Shown in pieces: positions 1 to 7,384 of a DNA stretch of 9,638 nucleotides. The notes below the pieces were generated by a model that made no database searches, was not told the origin of the DNA, and saw nothing but the letters and a program-made list of their open reading frames with translations. Every line of letters begins with the position of its first letter. The stretch's first letter is position 1. The stretch covers positions 1 through 9,638 of the forward strand of contig JARIAP010000174.1 of the NCBI GenBank assembly GCA_029257755.1, read 5' to 3'. The stretch comes from Helicobacter sp. (lineage in GTDB: Bacteria; Campylobacterota; Campylobacteria; Campylobacterales; Helicobacteraceae). Made by a program: the position numbers and the translations under genes.

Positions 1-316
1 CAACAAAAGTTTTGCCCATAGCCATATACCCTAATGAATCTTGATAATTGTCATATTTTGGACGACCTTTTGAATCTGTTTTAGGCTTATATTCCACTCT
101 TAATGTATATCCCAAATAAGAACCAACATGATTATTTTCTCTATATACATAAATCCTTGCTTTGCCTTTTGGTGGATCTTGTAATACAAAGCTACCATCA
201 CTTAAAAAGCCAATTTTTTTGCTTTCAGCAAGTGGAACTAATTGACGATTAATAGAACAACCAACAAATATTAATATAATAAACATAAAATAAAATTTAT
301 AGATAAAAAATTTCAT
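1..316 (-). CDS. Putative lipoprotein, DUF2846-like (3' end beyond window)
   Basis: My own minus-strand translation from an ATG at 316-314 stays open to the window edge, giving 105 residues with the C terminus missing. The N terminus is a type II signal peptide: basic and aromatic residues, a hydrophobic core, then IFVGC with the lipobox cysteine at residue 20, so the product should be a lipid-anchored envelope protein. The segment PPKGKARIYVYRENN followed by GS (about residues 51-67) resembles the start of DUF2846-type lipoprotein domains, where a strand with an Arg-rich tyrosine motif is typical; this is a resemblance by eye. The gene lies 31 bp after the purC stop, so it is probably the last visible member of that operon. 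No clear ribosome binding site precedes the ATG, and a TATAAT-like hexamer at 332-337 could give it some transcription of its own. Function unknown. Confidence 0.7.
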   Translation of the reverse strand, partial: MKFFIYKFYFMFIILIFVGCSINRQLVPLAESKKIGFLSDGSFVLQDPPKGKARIYVYRENNHVGSYLGYTLRVEYKPKTDSKGRPKYDNYQDSLGYMAMGKTFV

Positions 317-347
317 AAATTATTACAACGAATTATATAAAAAATCA

Positions 348-1094
348 CTAATGTATATTTGATAACCTAGATAGAACTTCTTTGTAAGCACTAGTCACAT
401 TACCAAGATTTTGTCTAAAAATATCTTTATCCATTTTTTTATTTGTTTCTTTATCCCAAAGCCTACAACTATCTGGACTAATTTCATCAGCTAATAATAT
501 ATTTTTATCTTTATCTCTTCCAAATTCTAGTTTAAAATCTACTAAATTTAAATTAGCCTTATCAAAATATTCTATTAGAATATTGTTTATATTTAATGCT
601 AGATATTTTAATGTCTCTATCTCTTTAATATTTGCTATACCCATAAGCAAACAATGAGAATCTGTTATAATTGGATCATTTAAGGAATCATCTTTATAAT
701 AAAATTCTACAAGAGGATTACCAAGTGGGGTATCTTTTATTGCAATAGATTCTTTTATACCAAGCCTATTAGTTAAACTACCAGTTGCTATATTTCTAAC
801 AACTACTTCAATAGGTATAATATCAACCTTTTTGCATAACATATATTTATCTTGTATTGTTTCAATAAAGTGTGTTTTTATATTTTTAGATTCTATAAGA
901 GTAAAAATTTGTGTTGAAATTTGACAATTTAAAATACCTTTTCCATCTTCACTACTTTTTTTTTGTGCATTAAAGGCAGTTAGATCATCTTTAAATTCTG
1001 CAAGTATTATATTTTTATCGCTAGTTTTATAAAGTCTTTTACCTTTGCCTTCATAAAACATATTTTGTGATTGCAAAATATTTAACAAATCCAT
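348..1094 (-). CDS. purC: Phosphoribosylaminoimidazole-succinocarboxamide synthase (SAICAR synthetase)
   Basis: This cytoplasmic enzyme of de novo purine synthesis joins CAIR and aspartate using ATP to give SAICAR. The 248-residue protein carries the family landmarks in order: the ATP-binding start YEGKGKRLY (14-22), [11 protein letters not shown] (96-106), the signature LVDFKLEFG (184-192), and [13 protein letters not shown] (202-214). Length is close to the bacterial norm of about 235-250, with roughly ten extra N-terminal residues. I keep the first ATG because AAGGGG lies at a good distance upstream, whereas the ATG at codon 12 has no such site. The gene starts 19 bp after the ctpA stop, which implies co-transcription; the same ctpA-purC order is known in Campylobacter jejuni. 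H. pylori lacks most of this pathway, so the gene argues for another Helicobacter or a relative. No missing motifs or frame breaks were seen. Confidence 0.96.
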   Translation of the reverse strand: MDLLNILQSQNMFYEGKGKRLYKTSDKNIILAEFKDDLTAFNAQKKSSEDGKGILNCQISTQIFTLIESKNIKTHFIETIQDKYMLCKKVDIIPIEVVVRNIATGSLTNRLGIKESIAIKDTPLGNPLVEFYYKDDSLNDPIITDSHCLLMGIANIKEIETLKYLALNINNILIEYFDKANLNLVDFKLEFGRDKDKNILLADEISPDSCRLWDKETNKKMDKDIFRQNLGNVTSAYKEVLSRLSNIH

Positions 1095-1113
1095 AATTTC
1101 CCCTTATTTTAAG

Positions 1114-2505
1114 CTATTTTACTTTTACAACATTCCATGTTTTTAATACATCTATAGCACTTTTTAATTGAATATCTTTCATTATAATTTCTTGAGTAAT
1201 TGTTTTGTTATCAGATTCAGATTTATTTGACTTTGTATCTTCTTTACTTGTTTCATTAAGTAACTCATTTTTTAAATGTCTTTTTAAATCTGCTTCTTTA
1301 AATTCAAGTTGATTTTCTGGTCCAATAGGAACTTCACCTTCAGCCACAATAATATCGGGTTTAATTCCTACTGCTTGTATGCTTCTACCTGTTGGTAAAT
1401 AATATTTTGCTATTGTTAATTTTAATGCTTCATTAGCCTCTTTACCAAATGGAAATATTTTTTGAACACTTCCTTTTCCAAAAGTTGATTCTCCAACAAT
1501 AACTGCTCTTTTATAGTCTTGTAATGCACCAGCAACGATTTCACTAGCTGATGCACTACCAGCATTTACCAAAACTACAAGTGGGAAGTTTAAAAATTCA
1601 GCATTACCAGAAGTTTTTAATTCAATATTTTCTATTTTACCTCGTTCGCTAACAACTACACCACCTTTTACAAATAAGCTAACAAGAGATATAGCTTGAT
1701 CAAGCAATCCACCCGGATTACCTCGCAAATCAAGCACTATACCTTCAAGTTTTCCAATTTGTTTTAAACCCTTTTTAACCTCTTGTGTTACATTTTTATC
1801 AAATGTAGCCACTCTAACATAGGCATAATTTGTTTCTTCTATTTTACTTACAAAAGTAGATCTAATCTTAACTTCATCTCGTTTAATTTCAAACCTTAAA
1901 GGTTTTGTTTCACCTGTTCTAATAATTGTAAGAACTACTTTAGTTCCTCTCTTACCTTTCATTAAAGATACAGCTTGATCTATCTTCATATCAATAGTTG
2001 GTTTATCATCAATTTTTAATATAATATCTCCACTTTTTAAACCAACTTTTTTAGCAGGAGTATCATCAAGCGGTGCAATAACTGTTAATGCACCATCTTT
2101 CATACCAACGGTAATACCTATACCACTAAAACTACCATTTGTTTTTGTATGTAAATCTTCATAATCTTTTTTAGTTAAATAAGCAGAATGTGCATCAAGA
2201 TTACTTAGCATACCAGATATTGCTTTTTCTATAATTTCATTTGCATCAATATCATTTACATAACTATTTTCAACAATATTAATTGCTGCAACAAACTTCT
2301 GCATAGCACGATCTCTTTCTGCCTGTGTAAGTTTCTTTTTCTTTTGTTGAACATTGGTATTATCTTGTTGTTGTGCAACTGCAATATAATTTTCTTGTGA
2401 TAAAGAGTCTATACTATTAGTTTGCGATATACCAAATCCACCAATAATTAAAGCAGATGACAAAATACCAGACAACATATAAAAATTTAAATTTCTAACT
2501 TTCAT
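1114..2505 (-). CDS. ctpA: Carboxyl-terminal processing protease, S41 family
   Basis: A periplasmic serine protease that uses a PDZ domain to recognise C-terminal tails of substrates; family members process or degrade envelope proteins. I start it at the ATG at 2505-2503, preceded by GGGA six bases away, giving 463 residues. An in-frame TTG four codons earlier gives a longer reading but would overlap that binding site. In the ATG numbering there is a hydrophobic signal or anchor at about 8-28 and a Gln/Lys-rich linker. The PDZ domain spans about 125-215 (GSFSGIGI, GLKSGDIILKIDD). The S41 core contains LDLRGNPGG (258-266), the nucleophile in GSASASE (predicted Ser319) and its Lys partner in TFGKGSVQ (predicted Lys344), the usual 25-residue spacing. 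A charged Lys/Glu/Ser tail of about 70 residues follows. All catalytic residues are present. It lies between the rhodanese (41 bp gap) and purC (19 bp gap). The symbol follows family usage. Confidence 0.95.
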   Translation of the reverse strand: MKVRNLNFYMLSGILSSALIIGGFGISQTNSIDSLSQENYIAVAQQQDNTNVQQKKKKLTQAERDRAMQKFVAAINIVENSYVNDIDANEIIEKAISGMLSNLDAHSAYLTKKDYEDLHTKTNGSFSGIGITVGMKDGALTVIAPLDDTPAKKVGLKSGDIILKIDDKPTIDMKIDQAVSLMKGKRGTKVVLTIIRTGETKPLRFEIKRDEVKIRSTFVSKIEETNYAYVRVATFDKNVTQEVKKGLKQIGKLEGIVLDLRGNPGGLLDQAISLVSLFVKGGVVVSERGKIENIELKTSGNAEFLNFPLVVLVNAGSASASEIVAGALQDYKRAVIVGESTFGKGSVQKIFPFGKEANEALKLTIAKYYLPTGRSIQAVGIKPDIIVAEGEVPIGPENQLEFKEADLKRHLKNELLNETSKEDTKSNKSESDNKTITQEIIMKDIQLKSAIDVLKTWNVVKVK

Positions 2506-2546
2506 GTTAATTCCCAATAATTAATTTAATAGATATTATATAAAAT

Positions 2547-2903
2547 CTATTTTAAGTCTCTCAAACAATCTTTAAAATCCCCAACAATTTCAAATTTATT
2601 GTAAAATTTAGAAAATAAATCATCAAAGAAATATATATTGTTGCAACCAAGCTCTACAAGCTTACTACCCATTATAGAGGCTCTACCACCCATTTTACAA
2701 TGTATAAGTATTTTTTTATCACTATTATCTTTAGCCAAATTATATATTGCATGTAATTCTTTGATATTTGGAACTCCTTTGATTCTTGCTGCACATACTT
2801 CTTCTTTCTCTCTTATATCAATTACAATATAATCAATCAAATTCATTTCATCAATATATATAGCCTTTGCAAGGCTTTTATTGTTTTTACCATACTCTTG
2901 CAT
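2547..2903 (-). CDS. Single-domain rhodanese-like sulfurtransferase
   Basis: A 118-residue protein made of one rhodanese homology domain, with no signal peptide, so it should be cytoplasmic. The domain starts with strand IVIDIRE (26-32), the usual 'D-x-R' start of the fold. The active-site loop is HCKMGGR (68-74) with the catalytic cysteine at 69, which would carry a persulfide. The six-residue loop is typical of sulfur-transferring rhodaneses rather than the seven-residue loop of Cdc25-type phosphatases. The chosen ATG has AGGGAA upstream at good spacing. It is the first gene of a probable rhodanese-ctpA-purC-lipoprotein operon. The partner and sulfur acceptor cannot be deduced, and no tRNA-modification or molybdopterin genes are nearby to guide assignment. 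Confidence 0.9.
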   Translation of the reverse strand: MQEYGKNNKSLAKAIYIDEMNLIDYIVIDIREKEEVCAARIKGVPNIKELHAIYNLAKDNSDKKILIHCKMGGRASIMGSKLVELGCNNIYFFDDLFSKFYNKFEIVGDFKDCLRDLK

Positions 2904-2938
2904 AAAAATTCCCTATAATATAAATTAAAGCTTGTAGT

Positions 2939-2963
2939 TTATCGTTTTTTTTTAAATAAATTA
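2939..2963 (-). promoter_or_regulatory. Possible sigma28-like promoter with A9 spacer ahead of the rhodanese operon
   Basis: On the minus strand CGATAA (2944-2939) is preceded after 15 bases by TAAT (2963-2960), close to the TAAA-N15-CGAT pattern of epsilonproteobacterial sigma28. A start about seven bases downstream would leave a leader of roughly 30 nt containing the rhodanese ribosome binding site. The spacer includes nine consecutive A. The match is short and in AT-rich DNA, and a housekeeping operon is not an expected sigma28 target, so this is tentative. Confidence 0.22.
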
Positions 2964-2986
2964 TGAAATTAGTGATTAATATAAAA

Positions 2987-2992
2987 TTATAA
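2987..2992 (-). promoter_or_regulatory. Candidate -10 box (TATAAT) for the rhodanese-ctpA-purC operon
   Basis: A perfect TATAAT on the minus strand, between the fliK stop (3020) and the rhodanese start (2903). Helicobacter and Campylobacter vegetative promoters have a conserved -10 and a poorly conserved -35, so this box alone is a reasonable candidate. It would give a leader of about 80 nt. The AT-rich context makes chance matches likely. Confidence 0.3.
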
Positions 2993-3019
2993 ACAAACAT
3001 TATACAATATAGCTAAAAA

Positions 3020-4942
3020 TTAAGCATATTGTGGAAGTGAAATTTCAATAGATTGAGGTATATTTCCTAATTGAACTTGTGCTTCTGCTTCTTCTAATGA
3101 TTGTAGTTTTATATTACTACCTTTTTGTTCTTCATTATTATTTTGTTGTTGATTACTACTTTGCCCCTCATGTGTCCCAAAATTTAAATCAAGATTATTA
3201 AATCCTATTTGCATAAGATTTTGACGCAACTCTTGAGCATTTTGCACAAACATTGTCATAACATTAGCATTTGAAGTAATACTTACTTGCAAATCCTTTC
3301 CTTTTTTAGAAATAGTCATTGCAACTTGACCAAGATTTGCTGGATTAAGCTCTAAATTTATTTTAGTTACAGGTGGCTTATAATTTAAAACTTCATCTCT
3401 AAATTGACTTGCAAAATTTTTCATAGCTTCCCTTGCCATAGCATTTTTAATACTAACTTCTTGTTTTGTATGCACAGAACCTACATCTTGCTTAGAATCT
3501 ATTTTTTCGCTTTGTTTATCTTCTGTCTTTTTTTCGGACTTTAACACAATATCTGCTTCTTTTGTATTTTTATCTAACTTTAGATTCTCTGAAAATAATG
3601 CATCAAATGGTTTTTGCACATCCATTTCAAACATAGTATTGTTAGGATTTTTTAATTCCTTTGGATCTAAAAACTGCCCTTGTTTAGCCCAACCTTGATA
3701 TGTCTTTTGTATTACATCTTGCATTGAATTAGCTTTATCGTTTTGTAACATTAAATGGGTTTTTATTTTTGTCTTATTAACTTCTATTAATTCTCCTAAG
3801 TCCCCATCTCCTGTAATATCATAGAGTTGTTCTAAAAATTCTTGTTCCATTATTTCATTTCTAAATTTAGAATCAACAATGTTTTTAGGTTGTATAGAAG
3901 TTCTTTCTACAATAATAGATTTATCACCATCATTTATTTTAAATTGTAATTTTTCTATTTCATTTTGTGCTTTTCTTTTTGCATTTGCACTTGCATCATA
4001 TCTATTTAATAATTCTGCTAGAAGAGCATCTTTCTTACTCATTTCATTTAAATCGCTTGAATTAATCTTTGCAAGTGAAGTAGCAACAGCATTACCTTTA
4101 TCCTGCAAAGAGTAGCTAAGTCTTTCTTTATTGTTTTCAAGCGTATTCATATCCATTAAATCTTTAGGATCAATTTTATTTTTTTTACCATTTTCTAAAA
4201 TCTCCATCTTTTGGAGATTCAAGTTTCTTGCTTGAGCTTCTTTTTTGACATCATTTAATGTTTTAATGCCATCTAACTCTTTTAATGTTTCATTTTTAGA
4301 ATTTTTTGTAACATTTGATAAGCTGTTTTTAGAATTTAATGATTCCTTATTATCATTAATATCATTATCATTGCTTTGTATTTCTGTATCACCTAAAGAC
4401 AATGAAGTGCTATTTGTATCTGTATTAGAATTACTATCTGCTTTATTATTATCTTTTATTTTTTCTATTTTATCTTTCTTATCTATTTTTACAGAATCAA
4501 TATTATTTTTATCGTCAATGGATTTATTATTAGAATCTTTTTTATTATTTGCTGTAGCTTTTTCTTCATTTTCATTCTTTATGCTTATATTATTTTCTAT
4601 ATCTGATTCTTTATTTTTCAATGCTTTAACTAATTGAGATTCTGTAGCTTTTGAATTTACTTTTGTTGTTACTGGATTTGCAGATGATTCTTTGGTATTA
4701 TCACTATTGTTATCTTTTAAGTTTTTACTTTCTTTTGAATTACTTTTAATTTTATCATCATCTTTTATATTTTTGTTATTGCCATCTTTTTCACTATTTT
4801 TTAATTCAACACTTTTTGTTGTTTTGTTAAGTGCATCTGCAAACTCTGTAGAATCTGTTTTATTGTTACCTTTTTGCTTAGGATTATCAGTTGTGGCTGT
4901 TTGAGATTGATTTGTGCCTATTATATTCATATCAGCTACCAT
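3020..4942 (-). CDS. fliK: Flagellar hook-length control protein FliK
   Basis: FliK is exported through the flagellar type III apparatus; it measures the hook and then switches export specificity toward filament proteins. The 640-residue product has the expected two-part design. A long, low-complexity N-terminal region (about 10-220) is dominated by Asn, Lys, Ser and Asp and is probably disordered. The C-terminal Flg_hook-type domain (about 505-600) is recognisable from LELNPANLGQVAMTI (530-544) followed by MFVQNAQELRQNLMQIGF (564-581), the L-x-P-x-x-L-G-x-V and 'R-x-x-L' pattern of the switch domain. A Gln/Asn/Glu-rich tail follows. The first ATG is preceded by AAGGA at good spacing; a second ATG four codons later is less well placed. 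A sigma54-type promoter lies just upstream, as expected for a hook-class gene. It stands alone among non-flagellar neighbours, which is common where flagellar genes are scattered. Confidence 0.93.
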   Translation of the reverse strand: MVADMNIIGTNQSQTATTDNPKQKGNNKTDSTEFADALNKTTKSVELKNSEKDGNNKNIKDDDKIKSNSKESKNLKDNNSDNTKESSANPVTTKVNSKATESQLVKALKNKESDIENNISIKNENEEKATANNKKDSNNKSIDDKNNIDSVKIDKKDKIEKIKDNNKADSNSNTDTNSTSLSLGDTEIQSNDNDINDNKESLNSKNSLSNVTKNSKNETLKELDGIKTLNDVKKEAQARNLNLQKMEILENGKKNKIDPKDLMDMNTLENNKERLSYSLQDKGNAVATSLAKINSSDLNEMSKKDALLAELLNRYDASANAKRKAQNEIEKLQFKINDGDKSIIVERTSIQPKNIVDSKFRNEIMEQEFLEQLYDITGDGDLGELIEVNKTKIKTHLMLQNDKANSMQDVIQKTYQGWAKQGQFLDPKELKNPNNTMFEMDVQKPFDALFSENLKLDKNTKEADIVLKSEKKTEDKQSEKIDSKQDVGSVHTKQEVSIKNAMAREAMKNFASQFRDEVLNYKPPVTKINLELNPANLGQVAMTISKKGKDLQVSITSNANVMTMFVQNAQELRQNLMQIGFNNLDLNFGTHEGQSSNQQQNNNEEQKGSNIKLQSLEEAEAQVQLGNIPQSIEISLPQYA

Positions 4943-4994
4943 AACTATTCCTTAAAATTAAATTATCCTATATAAACTAAGATTTATAATCTAT

Positions 4995-5010
4995 AAGCAA
5001 AATATATTCC
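4995..5010 (-). promoter_or_regulatory. Sigma54 (RpoN)-type promoter for fliK
   Basis: Read on the minus strand the site is GGAAT-N5-TTGCTT, with the invariant GG and GC separated by exactly ten bases (GG at 5010-5009, GC at 4998-4997). This matches the epsilonproteobacterial RpoN consensus, roughly GGAAC-N5-TTGCTT, with one mismatch. Transcription should begin near 4985, giving a leader of about 43 nt that contains the AAGGA ribosome binding site of fliK. Position, strand and the flagellar role of the downstream gene all agree. Expression would then depend on the FlgR/FlgS-type activator pair known to drive hook genes in these bacteria. Confidence 0.8.
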
Positions 5011-5102
5011 TTAATATACATTTTTATTATAATATATAATATTAAAAAGCTAAAAAGTTAAATAATAGGGTATTAAATATGAGAATCTATAAGGAAAATA
5101 GC

Positions 5103-5135
5103 TTTTATAATAATTGATAAACAACTATTATAAAA
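5103..5135 (-). terminator. Hairpin after the Hsp70-like gene (weak terminator or 3'-end stem)
   Basis: Arms at 5103-5116 and 5122-5135 pair over 14 positions around a 5-base loop. As minus-strand RNA the single non-identical position becomes a G-U wobble, whereas on the plus strand it would be an A-C mismatch, favouring a role in the minus-strand transcript. It lies about 28 bp past the Hsp70-like stop. The stem is nearly all A-U and is followed by GCTATTTTCC, not a strong U run, so it may protect or attenuate rather than terminate fully. Confidence 0.45.
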
Positions 5136-5163
5136 AATGAAAAATCATTATTTTGTTGGAATA

Positions 5164-7344
5164 TTAATCTTTCAATACCTTATTCTCACTTTCAAAAAGT
5201 ATTGTATTAATATCATCTTTATGAACCACCATGTATTTAATTGTGTTTGGACGCACAATTTTTATGTATATATGATGATCATCTTTAACATGATCTGGAT
5301 CTATCTTACATGTAATTTTTTTAGATTCATTTATTGATAAGTTGCCTGTAGTTGCCCTAGCATCGGCTGTATAGTATAAATCAAACTCATCATTTGTATA
5401 ATCTAAAAGCTCTATTGGATTTCCATACTCTATATGCTCTAAAGTAATATCCTTTTTATCAATTAGCACTTCAAACTTATCTTCTCCATCATTTTGACCT
5501 AAGAAAAATTTGAATTTAGCCTCCTCATTTTCTGTAATTTCTGATGAAACCTTTATTGTTCCTTTTTTTCTACCATCTAATAATCCAAATGCAACACCTG
5601 TTTTACAAGTTATTGTTTTAGATATATCATCATCACTTTCTTCTGTTATACCCATTTCTTTCTTTTTTGCCTCTGCTTCTTCTGTGCCAAGTGGAGGGTA
5701 TAACTCATACTCTATATCTGCATTTTCTTTCATAAGCTCTTCAAATGCTTCTTTAACTAATATACATCTAGATGCATTGCCACCTAAAAATATATGTAAC
5801 TTATCTATACCTTCCATTTTATCTTTAGTATTATTAAAAGCACTAAAGAATTTCTCAACACCTTTCTTAATTTCATGTTTTAATATGTCTATTAATTCAG
5901 CATAATTACAATTAAGTAATATTTTTGTTTTTTGCTGACAATGTTTATCTAACAAATTATCTATCTCTATAGTTGTTTCTTGTTCTTCTGGTGATTTTTC
6001 CCTATATTGATTTGTATCATGTAGTATTTCTCTTAATTTTTTTATAAGTAGTTGCATATTTCTTTGTGCTTCTAAAGTTTTTGCTATAAGATGTTGGCAT
6101 TTATTTGTAATCTGCTGTCCTTTTGGTAATGTAAAGTTGCATTGTGATTCTGTCATTATGTCTGCATTTTTTTCAAACACTTTATATGCAAGTAATTCTA
6201 ATAGCTTTTCACCACCTAGATTTTCATCTCCATCTGCACCAAAATGTTTTATCTCAAATCTATATTGTTTCTCACTAATCTTTTTCCATATACCAAAATC
6301 AAAATCAGTAGTCCCACCACCAAAATCAAATACACCATAATAAATTGGTTTATCTAAATCTTTTCTTCTAAAGCCATATTCTTGTAATGCACTTATTGCA
6401 TATGCTGCTGGTTCAGTAGCAACTAAACTTACTCTAAAATCTTTCCCTTTATCTGTATTAAATATAGATTTAGGAATTGATTTTTTAATACCTCTCTCAA
6501 AGCTCTCTTTAATCTTATCTCTTATTTTTTTATCATATTTTACTGGATAAGAAAGGTAATATTCTAAAAAAATTTGCCCATCGTGCATTTGATTTATATA
6601 TCTACCGATATAATAAGCATAAATCTCTATTGGATCTATATCTCCAGAATCAATCTCTACAAAACATTTGAGTTTATGTATTCCATCTGTATCTCTTATA
6701 TTTGTTCCTTCATCATCTGCAGCCCATTGTTTGAGCTGGTTAAAAAATCTATAAAAATCATTTCCTTTTACACCTTCTAAACTATGTTCTGCTGTATGAG
6801 ATATAGAAATATCATTCCATTCTGTATGAGGACGAGAAATGCAGGAATTATATGCATCCATAAAAGATTTTATCTTTCTAAATTCAATCATTGTTGGATT
6901 TTCATAATCTGTTTCTTTCCCTTCTCTATCAACTTCTAATTTCCCTATTTTTATTAATCGTTTATAACTATTTTTGTCTAAATAAGCAGCAACGGTTGAT
7001 TTTGTCCCAAAGTCTATGGCAACTATACCACCATCTATAATATCTTTTACTGGATTTTTAGCAAATATTTCTTTATCTAATCTAAAAATAACCAACCCAT
7101 CATCTTTATATTTATCTCTATAAATATCCCAATGCCCCAATTTATCATCTGTTAATAAACTTGGCACATATTCATCAAGACCGGCTACTGTATAATCAAT
7201 ACTGCATAATTTTTTTATAACTTCATCTGCACTAATTTCACCATTTTCATTTGGTGTTAAAGCATTAAATAACTCTATTAGATGCTTATCCTCTTCTTCA
7301 TGAAACTTTATTTCTTTAATTGCAATACTATTATCATTACTCAT
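5164..7344 (-). CDS. Divergent Hsp70-family (actin-fold) ATPase
   Basis: A 726-residue protein with a complete Hsp70-type nucleotide-binding domain. Visible elements are phosphate-1 IVAIDFGTKST (107-117), the connecting segment VATEPAAYA (308-316), phosphate-2 GVFDFGGGTTDFDF (337-350), the GADGDENLGGEKLLELL stretch (369-385, equivalent to Hsp70 GD-x-x-LGGE), the adenosine motif LHIFLGGNASRC (516-527), and TCKTGVAFGLL (579-589). Unlike DnaK there are about 105 residues before the ATPase, and the 135 residues after it look beta-rich but show no classical peptide-binding domain or alpha lid. No signal peptide, so cytoplasmic. The ATG has AAGGA upstream. It lies 40 bp after a GrpE-like gene and is almost certainly co-transcribed with it, which suggests an ATPase driven by its own exchange factor. 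Substrate and role unknown. It is not the housekeeping DnaK. Confidence 0.9.
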   Translation of the reverse strand: MSNDNSIAIKEIKFHEEEDKHLIELFNALTPNENGEISADEVIKKLCSIDYTVAGLDEYVPSLLTDDKLGHWDIYRDKYKDDGLVIFRLDKEIFAKNPVKDIIDGGIVAIDFGTKSTVAAYLDKNSYKRLIKIGKLEVDREGKETDYENPTMIEFRKIKSFMDAYNSCISRPHTEWNDISISHTAEHSLEGVKGNDFYRFFNQLKQWAADDEGTNIRDTDGIHKLKCFVEIDSGDIDPIEIYAYYIGRYINQMHDGQIFLEYYLSYPVKYDKKIRDKIKESFERGIKKSIPKSIFNTDKGKDFRVSLVATEPAAYAISALQEYGFRRKDLDKPIYYGVFDFGGGTTDFDFGIWKKISEKQYRFEIKHFGADGDENLGGEKLLELLAYKVFEKNADIMTESQCNFTLPKGQQITNKCQHLIAKTLEAQRNMQLLIKKLREILHDTNQYREKSPEEQETTIEIDNLLDKHCQQKTKILLNCNYAELIDILKHEIKKGVEKFFSAFNNTKDKMEGIDKLHIFLGGNASRCILVKEAFEELMKENADIEYELYPPLGTEEAEAKKKEMGITEESDDDISKTITCKTGVAFGLLDGRKKGTIKVSSEITENEEAKFKFFLGQNDGEDKFEVLIDKKDITLEHIEYGNPIELLDYTNDEFDLYYTADARATTGNLSINESKKITCKIDPDHVKDDHHIYIKIVRPNTIKYMVVHKDDINTILFESENKVLKD

Positions 7345-7384
7345 AAACTATCCTTAAATTAAAATATGTTAAAATTAAGCTTTG

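Noticed and set aside
2506..2517. Longer ctpA start at TTG 2517
   Set aside because: It would place the start over the GGGA site that fits the ATG at 2505, and TTG is less likely than a well-placed ATG.
2945..2953. T9 run on the plus strand as an intrinsic terminator
   Set aside because: There is no plus-strand gene before it and no stable stem next to the run.
3879..4904. Several plus-strand open frames of 70-130 codons opposite fliK
   Set aside because: They are rich in Ser/Leu/Phe because they mirror Lys/Asn/Asp-rich codons of fliK, and show no domain or start signal.
5137..6780. Plus-strand open frames opposite the Hsp70-like gene
   Set aside because: The minus-strand frame has all Hsp70 ATPase motifs; the antisense frames are mirror artefacts.
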